Positions 8,992 to 17,429 of a stretch of DNA of 64,000 bases are shown piece by piece. The position numbers and the translations under genes are program-made. Source of the stretch: an uncultured Rhodoferax sp. (GTDB lineage: Bacteria > Pseudomonadota > Gammaproteobacteria > Burkholderiales > Burkholderiaceae_C); contig NZ_CAMIHB010000004.1 in the NCBI RefSeq assembly GCF_946221635.1, forward strand, positions 1 through 64,000. Reading direction: 5' to 3'. The notes under the pieces were generated by a model. The model was not told the origin of the DNA. It saw only the letters and a list, made by a program, of their open reading frames with translations, and made no database searches. Position 1 is the stretch's first letter; every line of letters starts with the position of its first letter.

Positions 8992-9708
8992 ATGCGCCAA
9001 AACCTGCTCATGATCGAAGACGACGCCCGCCTCGCCACCATGGTGGCCGAGTACCTGGAGCAGTCGGGATTTGCCGTCCACCACTGTGGCGACGGCCTCA
9101 GTGGCCTGGCCCACCTCACCCAGCCCCCGGCCGGGGAAGCACCGGAGCTGGTGATCCTGGACCTCATGCTGCCCGACATCGACGGGCTGGAAGTCTGCCG
9201 CCGCCTGCGCGCCCTGCCCGGCCCGGCCGCCAGCGTGCCCGTGCTCATGCTCACCGCCAAGGGGGATGCCATGGACCGCATCATCGGCCTGGAGCTGGGC
9301 GCCGACGACTACCTGCCCAAGCCTTTCGAACCGCGCGAACTGCTGGCCCGCATCCGCGCCATCCTGCGCCGCAAGGTCGAGGCCAGCGCGCCCAGTGGCA
9401 AGGCCATGCGCTTTGGCAGCCTGGAGATCGACCGCGATGCGCGCACCGTGACGGTGTCCGGCGCGCCCTGCGAACTCACTTCCTACCAGTTCGACCTGCT
9501 GGCCGCACTGGCCGAGCGCGCCGGTCGCGTGCTCACGCGCGACCAGATCATGGAAGCCGTACGCGGCCGCGAGCTGGAAGCCTTCGACCGCTCCATCGAC
9601 GTGCACATGGGCCGCATCCGCGCGGCCATCGAAGCCGACCCCAAGGACCCCAAGCGCATCCTCACCGTGCGCGGCGTGGGCTACGTGTTCGCACGGCAGC
9701 AAGACTAG
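8992..9708 (+). CDS. OmpR-family response regulator
   Basis: DNA-binding response regulator of 238 residues. The receiver domain has acidic residues near 9-11, the phospho-acceptor Asp57 (VILDLMLPD), Thr in LTAKG and Lys in GADDYLPKPF. The C-terminal winged helix runs from about 140 and ends RILTVRGVGYVFARQ. It is followed 37 bp later by its sensor kinase. The order regulator-kinase and lengths resemble RstAB-type systems, but the stimulus and targets cannot be told from sequence. A GGGGCA/TGCCCC inverted repeat at 8952-8974 just upstream is a possible operator. Confidence 0.92.
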   Translation: MRQNLLMIEDDARLATMVAEYLEQSGFAVHHCGDGLSGLAHLTQPPAGEAPELVILDLMLPDIDGLEVCRRLRALPGPAASVPVLMLTAKGDAMDRIIGLELGADDYLPKPFEPRELLARIRAILRRKVEASAPSGKAMRFGSLEIDRDARTVTVSGAPCELTSYQFDLLAALAERAGRVLTRDQIMEAVRGRELEAFDRSIDVHMGRIRAAIEADPKDPKRILTVRGVGYVFARQQD

Positions 9709-9745
9709 GGGCGGCCCGGCGGCGAACTAGTCCCGGCACACCAGC

Positions 9746-11041
9746 ATGTTCTTCAACAAGCTCTATCTGCGTATCTGGCTGGCCGTGGTGCTGGCCGTGG
9801 CCGTGCTCACCCTGCTGGTGGGCTGGGCCTGGCGCCTGACGAGCGAACCACCGCTGCGCGAGGTGGTGGTGCGCAACGAGGCCGGCGAAATCATCGGCAG
9901 CGGCAAGGCCCGCCTGCGCCGTCCACCGGCCCTGGGCGCCCGCCCTGATGCGGGCTTGCCTGAACGCGACGGTCCGCCCGCCCAGGAAGGCATGCCCCCG
10001 CCACCGCCGGACGCCGCAGGCCCGCCCGATGACGACATGCCGGGTCGCTTCGGCCGGGGCCCGGAGTTCCTGGTGCGCATGCAGGATGGCCAAACCATGC
10101 ATCTGCACCTGCCGCGCCCCCCGTCCTCCAGCTACAAGGCACCTTTCGGTTTCTTCTGGACCCTGGGCCTGGTCGCCGTGGCGGTGGCCCTGGGCACCTA
10201 CCCCATCGTGCGCCGCCTCACGCGCCGCCTGGAGACCTTGCGCCAGGGTGTGGAACGCTGGGGCGACGGCGATCTGGGCGCACGCCTGCCCCTGGACGGC
10301 GACGACGAGGTGGGCTTTCTGGCCACCCGCTTCAACCACGCCGCCGAACGCGTGCAGGGCCTGGTGCAATCCCACGAAGCCCTGCTGGCCTCGCAAAAGT
10401 CCCTGCTGGCCAACGCCTCGCACGAGCTGCGCTCGCCGCTGGCCCGCATCCGCATGGGCATGGAGCTCATGGGCGGCAATGCCAGTCCCAGCGCCAAGGC
10501 CGAAATCGCCCGCAACATCAATGAGCTGGACCAGCTGATCGAGGAAATCCTGCTGGCCAGCCGCCTGGACGCCCGCGAGGCCGACCTGGGCACGGTGGAG
10601 TCGGTGGACCTGGTGGGCCTGGCCGCCGAGGAATGCGCCCGAACCAACGCCGCACTGGACACCCCCACCGCCACGCTGGCGGTGCCCGGCATTGCCAAGC
10701 TGCTGCGCCGCGCGGTGCGCAACCTGCTGGAGAACGCGCGCCGCTATGGCGCCGGTGAGGTCACGCTCACGCTGGCCCAGGACGCCACCCACGCCGTGCT
10801 GCAAGTCTGCGACCGCGGCCCCGGCGTGCCGGAGGCCCTGCAGGACCGGATTTTCGAGCCCTTCTACCGCCTGCCCGGCGCCTCGGAGCGGGAAGGCGGT
10901 GTGGGCCTGGGCCTGGCGCTGGTCAAGTCCATCACCCAGCGCCACGGCGGTACGGTGACCTGCCGCAACCGGCCCGAGGGAGGCGCCTGCTTCGAGATCC
11001 GCCTGCCGCTGCAGGCCCCGGTGCCAAGCGCCCCGGCTTGA
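9746..11041 (+). CDS. HAMP-domain sensor histidine kinase
   Basis: Membrane sensor kinase of 431 residues, partner of the preceding regulator. Membrane segment 1 is at about 10-28, then a short periplasmic loop that is strikingly Pro/Asp/Gly-rich (about 60-100, with runs such as PPPPPDAAGPPDDD). Membrane segment 2 is at about 136-155. HAMP is at about 157-205, the HisKA H-box is ASHELRSPLARIR with His226, and a C-terminal ATPase domain carries NLLENARRYG, DRGPGVP and GVGLGLALVKSI. The small, disordered periplasmic loop suggests indirect or intramembrane sensing rather than a classical ligand pocket; that is inference. Confidence 0.9.
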   Translation: MFFNKLYLRIWLAVVLAVAVLTLLVGWAWRLTSEPPLREVVVRNEAGEIIGSGKARLRRPPALGARPDAGLPERDGPPAQEGMPPPPPDAAGPPDDDMPGRFGRGPEFLVRMQDGQTMHLHLPRPPSSSYKAPFGFFWTLGLVAVAVALGTYPIVRRLTRRLETLRQGVERWGDGDLGARLPLDGDDEVGFLATRFNHAAERVQGLVQSHEALLASQKSLLANASHELRSPLARIRMGMELMGGNASPSAKAEIARNINELDQLIEEILLASRLDAREADLGTVESVDLVGLAAEECARTNAALDTPTATLAVPGIAKLLRRAVRNLLENARRYGAGEVTLTLAQDATHAVLQVCDRGPGVPEALQDRIFEPFYRLPGASEREGGVGLGLALVKSITQRHGGTVTCRNRPEGGACFEIRLPLQAPVPSAPA

Positions 11042-11043
11042 GC

Positions 11044-11104
11044 GCCGCCGGGCCGCCCCAAGGCGCGAAAGTCCCTTTGGGGGGCAGCGACGGAGCGTGG
11101 GGGC
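11044..11104 (-). repeat. Dispersed repeat family 2, copy a
   Basis: Contains GCCGCCGGGCCGCCCCAAGG ... CCTTTGGGGGGCAGCGAC ... GGAGCGTGGGGGC on the plus strand. The CCCCAAGG/CCTTTGGGG part can form a hairpin. It ends exactly at the stop codon of the minus-strand ROK gene, as copies b and c do for other genes. Confidence 0.75.
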
Positions 11105-12364
11105 TTAAGCCGTGGCCTTGAGGAAGAGGTCGCGGTCCGGCGCAAAGTTTTCGTGCAGAGGCAGCAAAGCCCCGCCCAGCGCACGCGCATCCGAACCGAT
11201 GCTGCCGGCAATCACCGTCGCCGGCCACAGCCCTTCCCAGTTGTAGTGGCGCAGGGCACGCCCGGTTTCGTCGATCAGGCGCTGCAACATGGCCCGCGAG
11301 AAGGAGCCGTCAATCACCACCGCATCAATGTCCAGAAAGGCCGTGCCACTGACCACGCACTGCGCCAGACCCAGCGCGGCGCTGGCGATCCAGGCATCGG
11401 TGAAGCCGACATAGGGGGCCGCCATGGCCCGGTCGTCATAGGCCGCCGTGGGGTCCAGGCCCTCGGCCTGGTAGCGCTGCTCCAGCTCCCAGAGCGAGGC
11501 ATGGGCGATCAGTTGCTCGGGCACCGCCCCTGGCGCAGCCACCTGCAGTGGCAAGGAGGCCACCGCCCCGGCATTGCCGTGGATGCCGCCATGCAGATGC
11601 GAATTGAGCACCAGTCCCCCACCGACAAAGGTGTCCACAAACAGGTAGAGGAAACTCTTGAGGTCACGCCCGCGGCCCGCGACCAGCTCGGCCACGCAGG
11701 CGGCCGAGGTGTCCTTGGCAAAGCTCACCGGCGCGTCCGTCATGGACTGCACCTGGGCACAGAGGTCGATGTGGTTCCACTGGTCGGACACGGCTTCGGA
11801 CAGGCCCAGCATCTTGTGCCAGCCCCCCAGATTGAAGGGCGCCGCGACACCCACCCCCACCAGACGCGGCGCCAGCGCACCCAGGCCGTCCTGGATGGCA
11901 CGCATGCGGCTCTGCACGGTGGGCAGCAAGACCTCGGCGTCGGGGAAGGCATACGGCAGGGTTTCGCGCACGCGCACCTTGCCGGTGAAATCCACCAACA
12001 ACCAGTCCGCACTGCGGCGGCCGATCTTGATCCCCAGGGCAAACGCGCCGTCCGGGTTCAGGGTCAGGGGCACCGAGGGTTGACCGATACGGCCACGCAC
12101 CCGGTCCTGCCGCAGCAGCAGACCGTCGTCTTCGAGCCGGGTCGTGATGAGGCCGATGGTCTGGGCCGTGAGGCCGGTGAGGCGCGCCAGATCGGCCTTG
12201 GGCAGGCTGCCGTTGAGGCGGATGGCATGCAGCACCACGCGTTCATTGAACTGGCGCATGCCCACATGGTTAGAGCCACGGGGCCGCAGCACCGGAGGCG
12301 ACACCAGCGCCGCGGGAGGCAGGGCCTCCGGGGGGGCGACGGGTGAATGGTCGGCAAGGGTCAT
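11105..12364 (-). CDS. frcR: ROK-family transcriptional regulator of the frc locus
   Basis: Predicted sugar-responsive repressor of 419 residues. The N-terminal winged helix-turn-helix is FNERVVLHAIRLNGSLPKADLARLTGLTAQTIG (about 45-80). A ROK sugar-kinase-like domain follows, with a GGGLVLN/HGNAGAV-type region, but the zinc CxCGxxGC cluster of NagC-like members is not evident. It lies next to, and in the same direction as, the frcA-frcC-frcB transporter genes, matching the frc gene set known from rhizobia. The start at 12364 was chosen; an in-frame start 13 codons upstream is possible. The target operator is probably the AT-rich palindrome at 15451-15464. Confidence 0.8.
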   Translation of the reverse strand: MTLADHSPVAPPEALPPAALVSPPVLRPRGSNHVGMRQFNERVVLHAIRLNGSLPKADLARLTGLTAQTIGLITTRLEDDGLLLRQDRVRGRIGQPSVPLTLNPDGAFALGIKIGRRSADWLLVDFTGKVRVRETLPYAFPDAEVLLPTVQSRMRAIQDGLGALAPRLVGVGVAAPFNLGGWHKMLGLSEAVSDQWNHIDLCAQVQSMTDAPVSFAKDTSAACVAELVAGRGRDLKSFLYLFVDTFVGGGLVLNSHLHGGIHGNAGAVASLPLQVAAPGAVPEQLIAHASLWELEQRYQAEGLDPTAAYDDRAMAAPYVGFTDAWIASAALGLAQCVVSGTAFLDIDAVVIDGSFSRAMLQRLIDETGRALRHYNWEGLWPATVIAGSIGSDARALGGALLPLHENFAPDRDLFLKATA

Positions 12365-12433
12365 GGTGGGCGATTTTGACGCAGGAAGCCCGCCGCTTGC
12401 CAACTATTTGGCTCCTTTCGCGCGCGTTGGCGT

Positions 12434-13219
12434 TCAGGCCAAGGCGTTGGCGGGCAGCTCCTCGGGGCTCATGGCCCCCGTCATGACCGCCACGGTATCA
12501 CTCATACTGATGACCTTGGGGTTGACGACGGCAGCGCGCTTTCCCAATCTTGCGATGTGGATGCGGTCCGCCACCTCGAAAACGTGGGGCATGTTGTGGG
12601 AGATCAACACGACAGGGAGGCCTTTGTCGCGGACCCGGCGAATGAGCTCCAACACCATATTGCCTTCCTTGACGCCCAAGGCTGCAGTGGGCTCGTCCAT
12701 GATGACCACGTGCTGCGCAAATGCAGCGGCGCGACCTACGGCCACACACTGACGTTGACCACCCGAGAGGGTTTCCACCGCCTGGGTCATGGACCGGATC
12801 CCGACTTTCAAGTCGTTCATGCGGGTGATGCTCTCGGCCAGCATGCGTTTCTTGTCGATGAACCCCAGTTTTCCCAACAGGCCGGGGCGCCGCATTTCAC
12901 GTCCGAGAAACAGGTTTTCAGAGATGCTCATGGCGGGCGCCACGGCGAGGTCCTGGTACACGGTTTCGATTCCCGACATGCGGGCATCAATAGGGCTCTT
13001 GAAATGAATGACCTGACCGTCGAGGCGAATTTCCCCTTCATCCGGGATCGTTGCACCCGACAGGCATTTGATCAGGGAGGACTTGCCGGCGCCGTTGTCT
13101 CCAATCACGGCCAGGATTTCACCTGCCCGGAGCTCGAAGTCCGCACCGTCCAAGGCGGTCACCTGACCATAGCGTTTGACCAGGCCTTTGGCCTGCATCA
13201 CGATTTGCGGGGCGCTCAT
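12434..13219 (-). CDS. frcA: Sugar ABC transporter ATPase, FrcA type
   Basis: ATP-hydrolysing subunit of a CUT2-type sugar importer. It has a single nucleotide-binding domain (261 residues) rather than the duplicated RbsA/XylG form, which is a hallmark of FrcA. Walker A GDNGAGKS is at 40-47, with Q-loop YQDLAVAP, signature LSGGQRQCVAVGRA, Walker B VVIMDEPTAALG and switch His in LISHNMPHV. Its ATG overlaps the frcC stop (TAATG), so the two are translationally coupled. The fructose substrate is inferred from gene organisation. Confidence 0.9.
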   Translation of the reverse strand: MSAPQIVMQAKGLVKRYGQVTALDGADFELRAGEILAVIGDNGAGKSSLIKCLSGATIPDEGEIRLDGQVIHFKSPIDARMSGIETVYQDLAVAPAMSISENLFLGREMRRPGLLGKLGFIDKKRMLAESITRMNDLKVGIRSMTQAVETLSGGQRQCVAVGRAAAFAQHVVIMDEPTAALGVKEGNMVLELIRRVRDKGLPVVLISHNMPHVFEVADRIHIARLGKRAAVVNPKVISMSDTVAVMTGAMSPEELPANALA

Positions 13220-14178
13220 TAACGGGCTCCTTTGCGAGACATTTGATCGGTGGCCACGGCCAAAATCACCAAGACACCCGTGACGAGGATTTGGTACACG
13301 GACGACACGCCCATAAGCGTGAGGCCATTGCGGAACACGCCCACAATCAAGGCCCCCACCAAGGTACCCAAAATGATGCCGCGGCCGCCAAACAGGCTTG
13401 TTCCCCCCAGCACCACGGCAGTGATGGCATCCAGGTTTTCGGTCTGCCCGGCGTTGGGATCCCCCGCTCCGGTACGGGCCACAGCGAGTGTGGAGGCAAT
13501 GCCGTAGAAAACACCCGCCAGGACATAGACGCCCAGCAGGACTTTTTCGGTGGAAATGCCGGTAAGGCGAGTCGCTTCCGGGCTGTTTCCCACTGCGTAC
13601 ACATGGCGCCCCTGTGCGGTGTCACGGAGCCAGACCCACATGGCCACGTACAGCCCCAGCATCAGGACAACGCCAAAGGGAACGCGGGCACCAGCCAGAG
13701 AGAACGTCTCCCCCAGCAGGTTCATGCCGTCGGGGATGTTGGTGATCGTCTGCGCCCGGGAATACAGCTGGGTGATCGCAAAGGCGATGTTCAGCGTACC
13801 GAGGGTCACAATGAACGGGGGGAGTTTGACGCGCGTCACCAAAAGCCCGTTGATCAGTCCGAACAAGGTGGTGGCCGCGATGCCGCACAAGATGGCGACC
13901 GGCGCGCTGAGGTGGTAATCGGCCGCAAACTTGGTCATCACAATCGATCCAAGTGCCATCACCATGCCGCACGACAGGTCAATGCCTGCTGTCAAGATGA
14001 TCAAGGTCTGACCGATGGCGATCGTGCCGACGACCATGACCTGCTGCAGGATCAGCGAGAAGTTCTTCAGCGTGAGAAAGTTCTCATGCTGAAAAGAGAA
14101 GAAGGCGCATGCCAGCACGAGGGCGATTGCCGGTCCTAGTGTCCCCAAGGGGGGGAGCTTGGCTTTGAGCGTATTCAT
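13219..14178 (-). CDS. frcC: Sugar ABC transporter permease, FrcC type
   Basis: Inner-membrane permease of a CUT2 sugar importer, 319 residues with 8-10 hydrophobic segments. Family motifs include TAGIDLSCGMVMALGSIV, GLINGLLVTRVKLPPFIVTLGT and AVLGGTSLFGGRGIILGTLVGALIVG. The start MNTLKAKLPPLG at 14178 is preferred over an upstream extension with a poor N-terminus. It lies between frcB and frcA; the 170-bp frcB-frcC gap contains two hairpins likely to set the higher expression of the binding protein. Confidence 0.9.
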   Translation of the reverse strand: MNTLKAKLPPLGTLGPAIALVLACAFFSFQHENFLTLKNFSLILQQVMVVGTIAIGQTLIILTAGIDLSCGMVMALGSIVMTKFAADYHLSAPVAILCGIAATTLFGLINGLLVTRVKLPPFIVTLGTLNIAFAITQLYSRAQTITNIPDGMNLLGETFSLAGARVPFGVVLMLGLYVAMWVWLRDTAQGRHVYAVGNSPEATRLTGISTEKVLLGVYVLAGVFYGIASTLAVARTGAGDPNAGQTENLDAITAVVLGGTSLFGGRGIILGTLVGALIVGVFRNGLTLMGVSSVYQILVTGVLVILAVATDQMSRKGAR

Positions 14179-14283
14179 GGGTGTTAGCTTTGGTAGTTCT
14201 CCGGCATGAGGCTGGCGAGGGCCGCACCCGATGCACAAGGAAATGCAATTCGCTGGCCCCGGGTGTGAAGCCAGCGGTGTGTT

Positions 14284-14333
14284 GGGGGCAGCAGTGGCTG
14301 CCCCCTTGCGGGTTCAGGCGTTCGCCTGAACCC
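14284..14333 (-). promoter_or_regulatory. Tandem intercistronic hairpins between frcB and frcC
   Basis: Two perfect inverted repeats: GGGGGCAGC-AGTG-GCTGCCCCC (14284-14305) and GGGTTCAGGCG-TT-CGCCTGAACCC (14310-14333). There is no U-run, so they look like mRNA-stabilising or partial-termination elements. Such elements often protect the upstream binding-protein message in importer operons. Confidence 0.75.
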
Positions 14334-14347
14334 CTGGTTTGCGGCGA

Positions 14348-15334
14348 TCAGTCACCCCAGCACTGTCCGCGCGCTGTCTTGGTGTCGATGCTCTTGATAC
14401 CAGCCACGGGCTTGCCAACCACGAGGTCCACGCCCGTGTCGGTATAGCCGGTTTGGCGCTTGCCGTCCTTGGCGTACTTCACACCGGCTGCGACACCCAT
14501 GGCCGCCATTTTCAGTGGGTACTGCATGCTGGTCGCAGCAATCACACCCTTTTCAACGTTGCCGACTCCGTTGGAGCACATGCCATCCACGCCAAGGATC
14601 ACAACCTCTTTTTCCTTGCCTGCCGCCTTCAAGGCCTTGTAGGCACCAGCAGCTGCGGGTTCGTTGATGGCGTAGACCACATTGATGTTGCTGTTCTTCT
14701 GCAGGCAGTTTTCCATGCCGGTCTGGCCCTTTGCGGCGTCGCCATAGCTGTCGGCCATGCAGACCACTTCGGCGGGCTGGGCCAATTCGTTGCTTTTCGC
14801 GTCGAGGGTCTTCAAACCGTAGCCGGCCAGAAAGCCGTTGTGTCGTTGCGCGCCCACGGGATGGCCGGGGAACAGGTCCATCGTCGCGATGACCGGCTTC
14901 TTGCCGCCCAGCGCAGACTTGGCGTATGCGCCGATCAGCTCGCCCGCCTTGTAGTTGTTGGTGGCGAACAGGGCGTCGGCTTCGTCAACGGGGCTGTCCA
15001 GCGCAATCACTTGCACGCCCTGGGCCTTGATCTTCTTGATGGTGGGAACGATGGCGTCACCGGAGGAGGTAATCAGGATGGTCTTTGCGCCGGCCGCAAC
15101 CATGTTCTCCATGGCGCTGATTTGGCCTGCGGTGTCACCGTCTTGCTTGCCGGCAGCGCTCAGCAGCTTGGCGCCCAGTTTCTTCGCTTCAGCCTCTGCG
15201 CCTTCCTTCATCTTCACGAAGAAGGGATTGCTTTCGGTTTTGGTGATCAGGCCGATCACCGGGGCGTCGGCGGCGAAGGCCGACGAAGCGGCCAGGGCCA
15301 GTGCGGACAGGATCAGGGGGGTGGACTTTTTCAT
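14348..15334 (-). CDS. frcB: Sugar ABC transporter periplasmic binding protein, FrcB type
   Basis: Periplasmic sugar-binding protein, 328 residues, of the ribose/galactose/fructose (PBP type 1) family. Signal peptide MKKSTPLILSALALAASSAFA is followed by the first beta strand VIGLITKTESNPFFVKMKEGAEAEAKKLGA. Hinge and binding segments include GAKTILITSSGDAIVPTIKK, VIALDSPVD and VVILGVDGM. The start at 15334 gives a clean signal peptide; the upstream extension does not. It is the first gene of frcBCA. Two cysteine pairs (VVCMADS/ENCLQK and GMCSNG/RGQCWGD) could form disulphides. Confidence 0.9.
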   Translation of the reverse strand: MKKSTPLILSALALAASSAFAADAPVIGLITKTESNPFFVKMKEGAEAEAKKLGAKLLSAAGKQDGDTAGQISAMENMVAAGAKTILITSSGDAIVPTIKKIKAQGVQVIALDSPVDEADALFATNNYKAGELIGAYAKSALGGKKPVIATMDLFPGHPVGAQRHNGFLAGYGLKTLDAKSNELAQPAEVVCMADSYGDAAKGQTGMENCLQKNSNINVVYAINEPAAAGAYKALKAAGKEKEVVILGVDGMCSNGVGNVEKGVIAATSMQYPLKMAAMGVAAGVKYAKDGKRQTGYTDTGVDLVVGKPVAGIKSIDTKTARGQCWGD

Positions 15335-15429
15335 CTCAGGTATCTCCTCGGTCTGTGCGACCTCTTTTTGGCAGGATGGCCAGGGGATCAGACCCCCTGG
15401 AAACGTACGCTCTCTCACGGCGTGGGTGG

Positions 15430-15464
15430 ACTATAGTTCCATTCACTTATTTAAATCAATTTAA
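15430..15464 (-). promoter_or_regulatory. Promoter and AT-rich palindrome of frcBCA
   Basis: On the minus strand TTGATT (15454-15459) and TATAGT (15430-15435) are separated by 18 bp, a sigma70-like promoter for frcB. A palindrome TTAAAT-CA-ATTTAA (15451-15464) covers the -35 box and ends 7 bp before the frcK start. ROK repressors bind AT-rich palindromes, so this is a candidate FrcR operator for both directions. A second inverted repeat, CCAGGGG/CCCCTGG, at 15380-15400 lies in the frcB leader. Confidence 0.55.
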
Positions 15465-15471
15465 TTTAGTT

Positions 15472-16116
15472 ATGGAAAACCCTAAGCCACCGGTACTTTT
15501 TCTGTCCCCTGCCGATACCCGGCTGCGCATGGATGCCCTGCTGGCCACCGGGCAACGCCGCGTGCTGGGGATCGTGGCGCCGCCTGGCGCCGGCAAGTCC
15601 ACGCTGGCGCAAGCCCTGCAGGCCGACTACGCGCCGCACAGCCAGTACCTGCCCATGGACGGCTTCCACCTCGCACAGGCCGAACTGGAGCGCCTGGGCC
15701 GTGCCCAGCGCAAGGGCGCGCCCGACACCTTCGACAGCGCGGGCTACACGGCGCTGCTGCGGCGGATTCGCGCGCAGGGCCCAGGGGAAACGGTCTATGC
15801 GCCGGACTTCAACCGTGCGCTGGAGGAGCCCATTGCCGGCGCCATTGGCATTGCAGCAGACACACCGCTGGTCATTACCGAGGGCAACTACCTGCTGCTG
15901 GAGGACGATGGCTGGGCGGGCGTACGGGGCCTGCTGGATGAAGTCTGGTACCTGGAGGTTGCGCAGGCCGTACGCCAGGAGCGCCTGCTGGCGCGGCATA
16001 TGCACTTTGGCCGTACACGGGAACAGGCCCTGCAATGGATGGCACAGACCGATGAACCCAATGCGCGGCGCATAGAAGCCAGCCGCCACCGGGCCGATGC
16101 GGTGCTGAGAGGCTGA
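15472..16116 (+). CDS. frcK: P-loop nucleoside/sugar kinase-like protein, FrcK type
   Basis: Predicted ATP-dependent kinase of 214 residues in the uridine-kinase/pantothenate-kinase-like P-loop group. The Walker A motif GIVAPPGAGKSTLAQAL lies near 31-47, followed by YLPMDGFHLAQ, KGAPDTFDSAGY and YAPDFNRALEEPI, then VITEGNYLLLED (Walker B-like). Rhizobial frc operons carry a homologous frcK; here it is divergent from frcB instead. The substrate is unproven; phosphorylation of imported sugar is the natural guess. The start at 15472 lies directly downstream of the AT-rich palindrome. Confidence 0.8.
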   Translation: MENPKPPVLFLSPADTRLRMDALLATGQRRVLGIVAPPGAGKSTLAQALQADYAPHSQYLPMDGFHLAQAELERLGRAQRKGAPDTFDSAGYTALLRRIRAQGPGETVYAPDFNRALEEPIAGAIGIAADTPLVITEGNYLLLEDDGWAGVRGLLDEVWYLEVAQAVRQERLLARHMHFGRTREQALQWMAQTDEPNARRIEASRHRADAVLRG

Positions 16117-16213
16117 TTTCGGGCCCTAGGCACCGCGACATGGGCCAGCGGCCCCCAAAAAACTGCAATTTTTTGTAAAAAACCCTGCAAATTCACCCGA
16201 ATGGGGGATACCG

Positions 16214-16361
16214 CTCTTCGCTGCAGAGGCGGAGAATTCATCCCAACTGCTGTCACAGTTCACAAGGATCGAAGAGAAACCAAGCAATAGGTTTCCTTCA
16301 ACAGGTTCCAACGACGTCCCTTCGGGGACTTTACAAAGCCACCCTCGGGTGGCTTTTTTTT
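16214..16361 (+). ncRNA. Candidate structured small RNA with intrinsic terminator
   Basis: The roughly 300 bp between frcK and waaF holds no credible gene but folds readily. CTCTTCG (16214-16220) pairs with CGAAGAG (16270-16276), enclosing AACTG/CAGTT (16245-16260). GAAACC pairs with GGTTTC (16276-16295). GTCCC-TTCG-GGGAC (16316-16329) is a UUCG-tetraloop hairpin. AAAGCCACC-CTCG-GGTGGCTTT plus eight T ends at 16361, a classic terminator. The 5' end is not defined and could begin near 16160-16200. I do not recognise a known RNA family; the 3' trailer of frcK or a leader-less sRNA are both possible. Confidence 0.5.
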
Positions 16362-16380
16362 GTCCTGAATTTTGCTAAGA

Positions 16381-16434
16381 AAAGGCCATTAGCCCGCATG
16401 AAATGCGCGCCAGCAGCTACAAATACGATAGCAC
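16381..16434 (-). repeat. Dispersed repeat family 1, copy I
   Basis: Minus strand: GTGCTATCGTATTTGTAGCT, then GCTGGCGCGCATTTCATGCGGGCTAATGGCCTTT. It overlaps the 3' end of waaF and encodes its last residues VLSYL and the stop codon. Confidence 0.7.
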
Positions 16435-17418
16435 ACGGGCCGGTGCAATGTCCCGTAGGCAGCGGGTGTGGCCCAGTGGGCAGTCGCGCGCGAAACAGGG
16501 CGCGCAATCCAGCGGCGGCTGGTAGGCTGGGTCGTTCTTGAGCCAGAGCACCGTGGCCCTGGCGTTCAGCGGTGGGGTGTGCCGTGGGCTGCTGGAGCCG
16601 AACAGCGCCACCTGCGGCACAGCAAAGGCCGCCGCCACGTGCATCAGGCCGGAATCGTTGCTCACCATGGCACGGGCCGAAGCAATCAGTGCGATCGCCT
16701 GGTCCAGCGTGGTCTTGCCGGCCAGGTCACGGCAATGGCTGGGGCGTTGCGCATTGACCGCTGTGGCGATCTCTGCACACACTGGCGCATCCTTGCCCGA
16801 CCCCAGCAACAACACCGGCAAGGCCAGTTCGGCGGCCAGCGCCGCAAAGTGGGCGGCGGGCCAGCGTTTGGCGGGGCCATATTCAGCGCCGGGCGCCAGC
16901 ACGTAGAAGCCCTGCGCCGGCAAACCGTGGGCCGCAAGGGCTTGCACCGCGGTGCCGGCGGCCAGCTGCAAGCGCGGCTGGTCGGCGTCCAAACCGGCTT
17001 CCCCGCTGAGTGCAGAGTAAAACGCCACCATGGGCGGACGTGCGCCCTTCGGCGGATTGGGCAGGCGCTGGTTGAGCAGCCCCCAGCGGCCCTCCCCCTG
17101 GTAGCCCACGCGCCGAGGGATGCCGGCCCACCAGGGGATCAGCGCACTCTTGAGGGAATTGGGGCAGACATAGGCGGCGTCGAAACGGCCACGCAACTGC
17201 TGCGCCATGGCACGCCGGCCGGCCCATTGCAGGCCGCCATGGGCAAAGGGAAACTCGACGACCTCCGCCACCTGCGGCATGGCCCGGTACACCGGCGCCA
17301 CCCAGGGCAAGGCCCCCACCGTCAGCCGCTCTCCGCGCGCCGCCAGGCGACGCAGCAGCGGCTCGGTCATCACCGCGTCCCCAATCCATTGGGGCGCAAT
17401 AACGAGAGATCGGTTCAT
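16417..17418 (-). CDS. waaF: Lipopolysaccharide heptosyltransferase II
   Basis: Glycosyltransferase family 9 enzyme adding the second L-glycero-D-manno-heptose to the LPS inner core at the cytoplasmic membrane face. The 333-residue protein begins MNRSLVIAPQWIGDAVMTEPLL and has PGAEYGPAKRWPAAHFAALA and the donor-site motif VSNDSGLMHVAAAF. The start at 17418 fits the family N-terminus; 14 upstream codons were rejected. The final codons VLSYL-stop derive from a family 1 repeat (copy I), so the natural C-terminus was probably rewritten. A family 2 repeat separates it from the upstream zinc-finger gene. Confidence 0.93.
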   Translation of the reverse strand: MNRSLVIAPQWIGDAVMTEPLLRRLAARGERLTVGALPWVAPVYRAMPQVAEVVEFPFAHGGLQWAGRRAMAQQLRGRFDAAYVCPNSLKSALIPWWAGIPRRVGYQGEGRWGLLNQRLPNPPKGARPPMVAFYSALSGEAGLDADQPRLQLAAGTAVQALAAHGLPAQGFYVLAPGAEYGPAKRWPAAHFAALAAELALPVLLLGSGKDAPVCAEIATAVNAQRPSHCRDLAGKTTLDQAIALIASARAMVSNDSGLMHVAAAFAVPQVALFGSSSPRHTPPLNARATVLWLKNDPAYQPPLDCAPCFARDCPLGHTRCLRDIAPARVLSYL

Positions 17419-17429
17419 GCAGAGGCCGT

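Noticed and set aside
16126..16311. 61-residue minus-strand frame between frcK and waaF
   Set aside because: Non-ATG start, no ribosome site, and it overlaps a structured RNA region.
16214..16361. 6S RNA, tmRNA, SRP RNA or a riboswitch as identity of the structured RNA
   Set aside because: None of their hallmark sequences (tmRNA CCA end and tag frame, SRP tetraloop domain, 6S closing stem and bubble) is visible.
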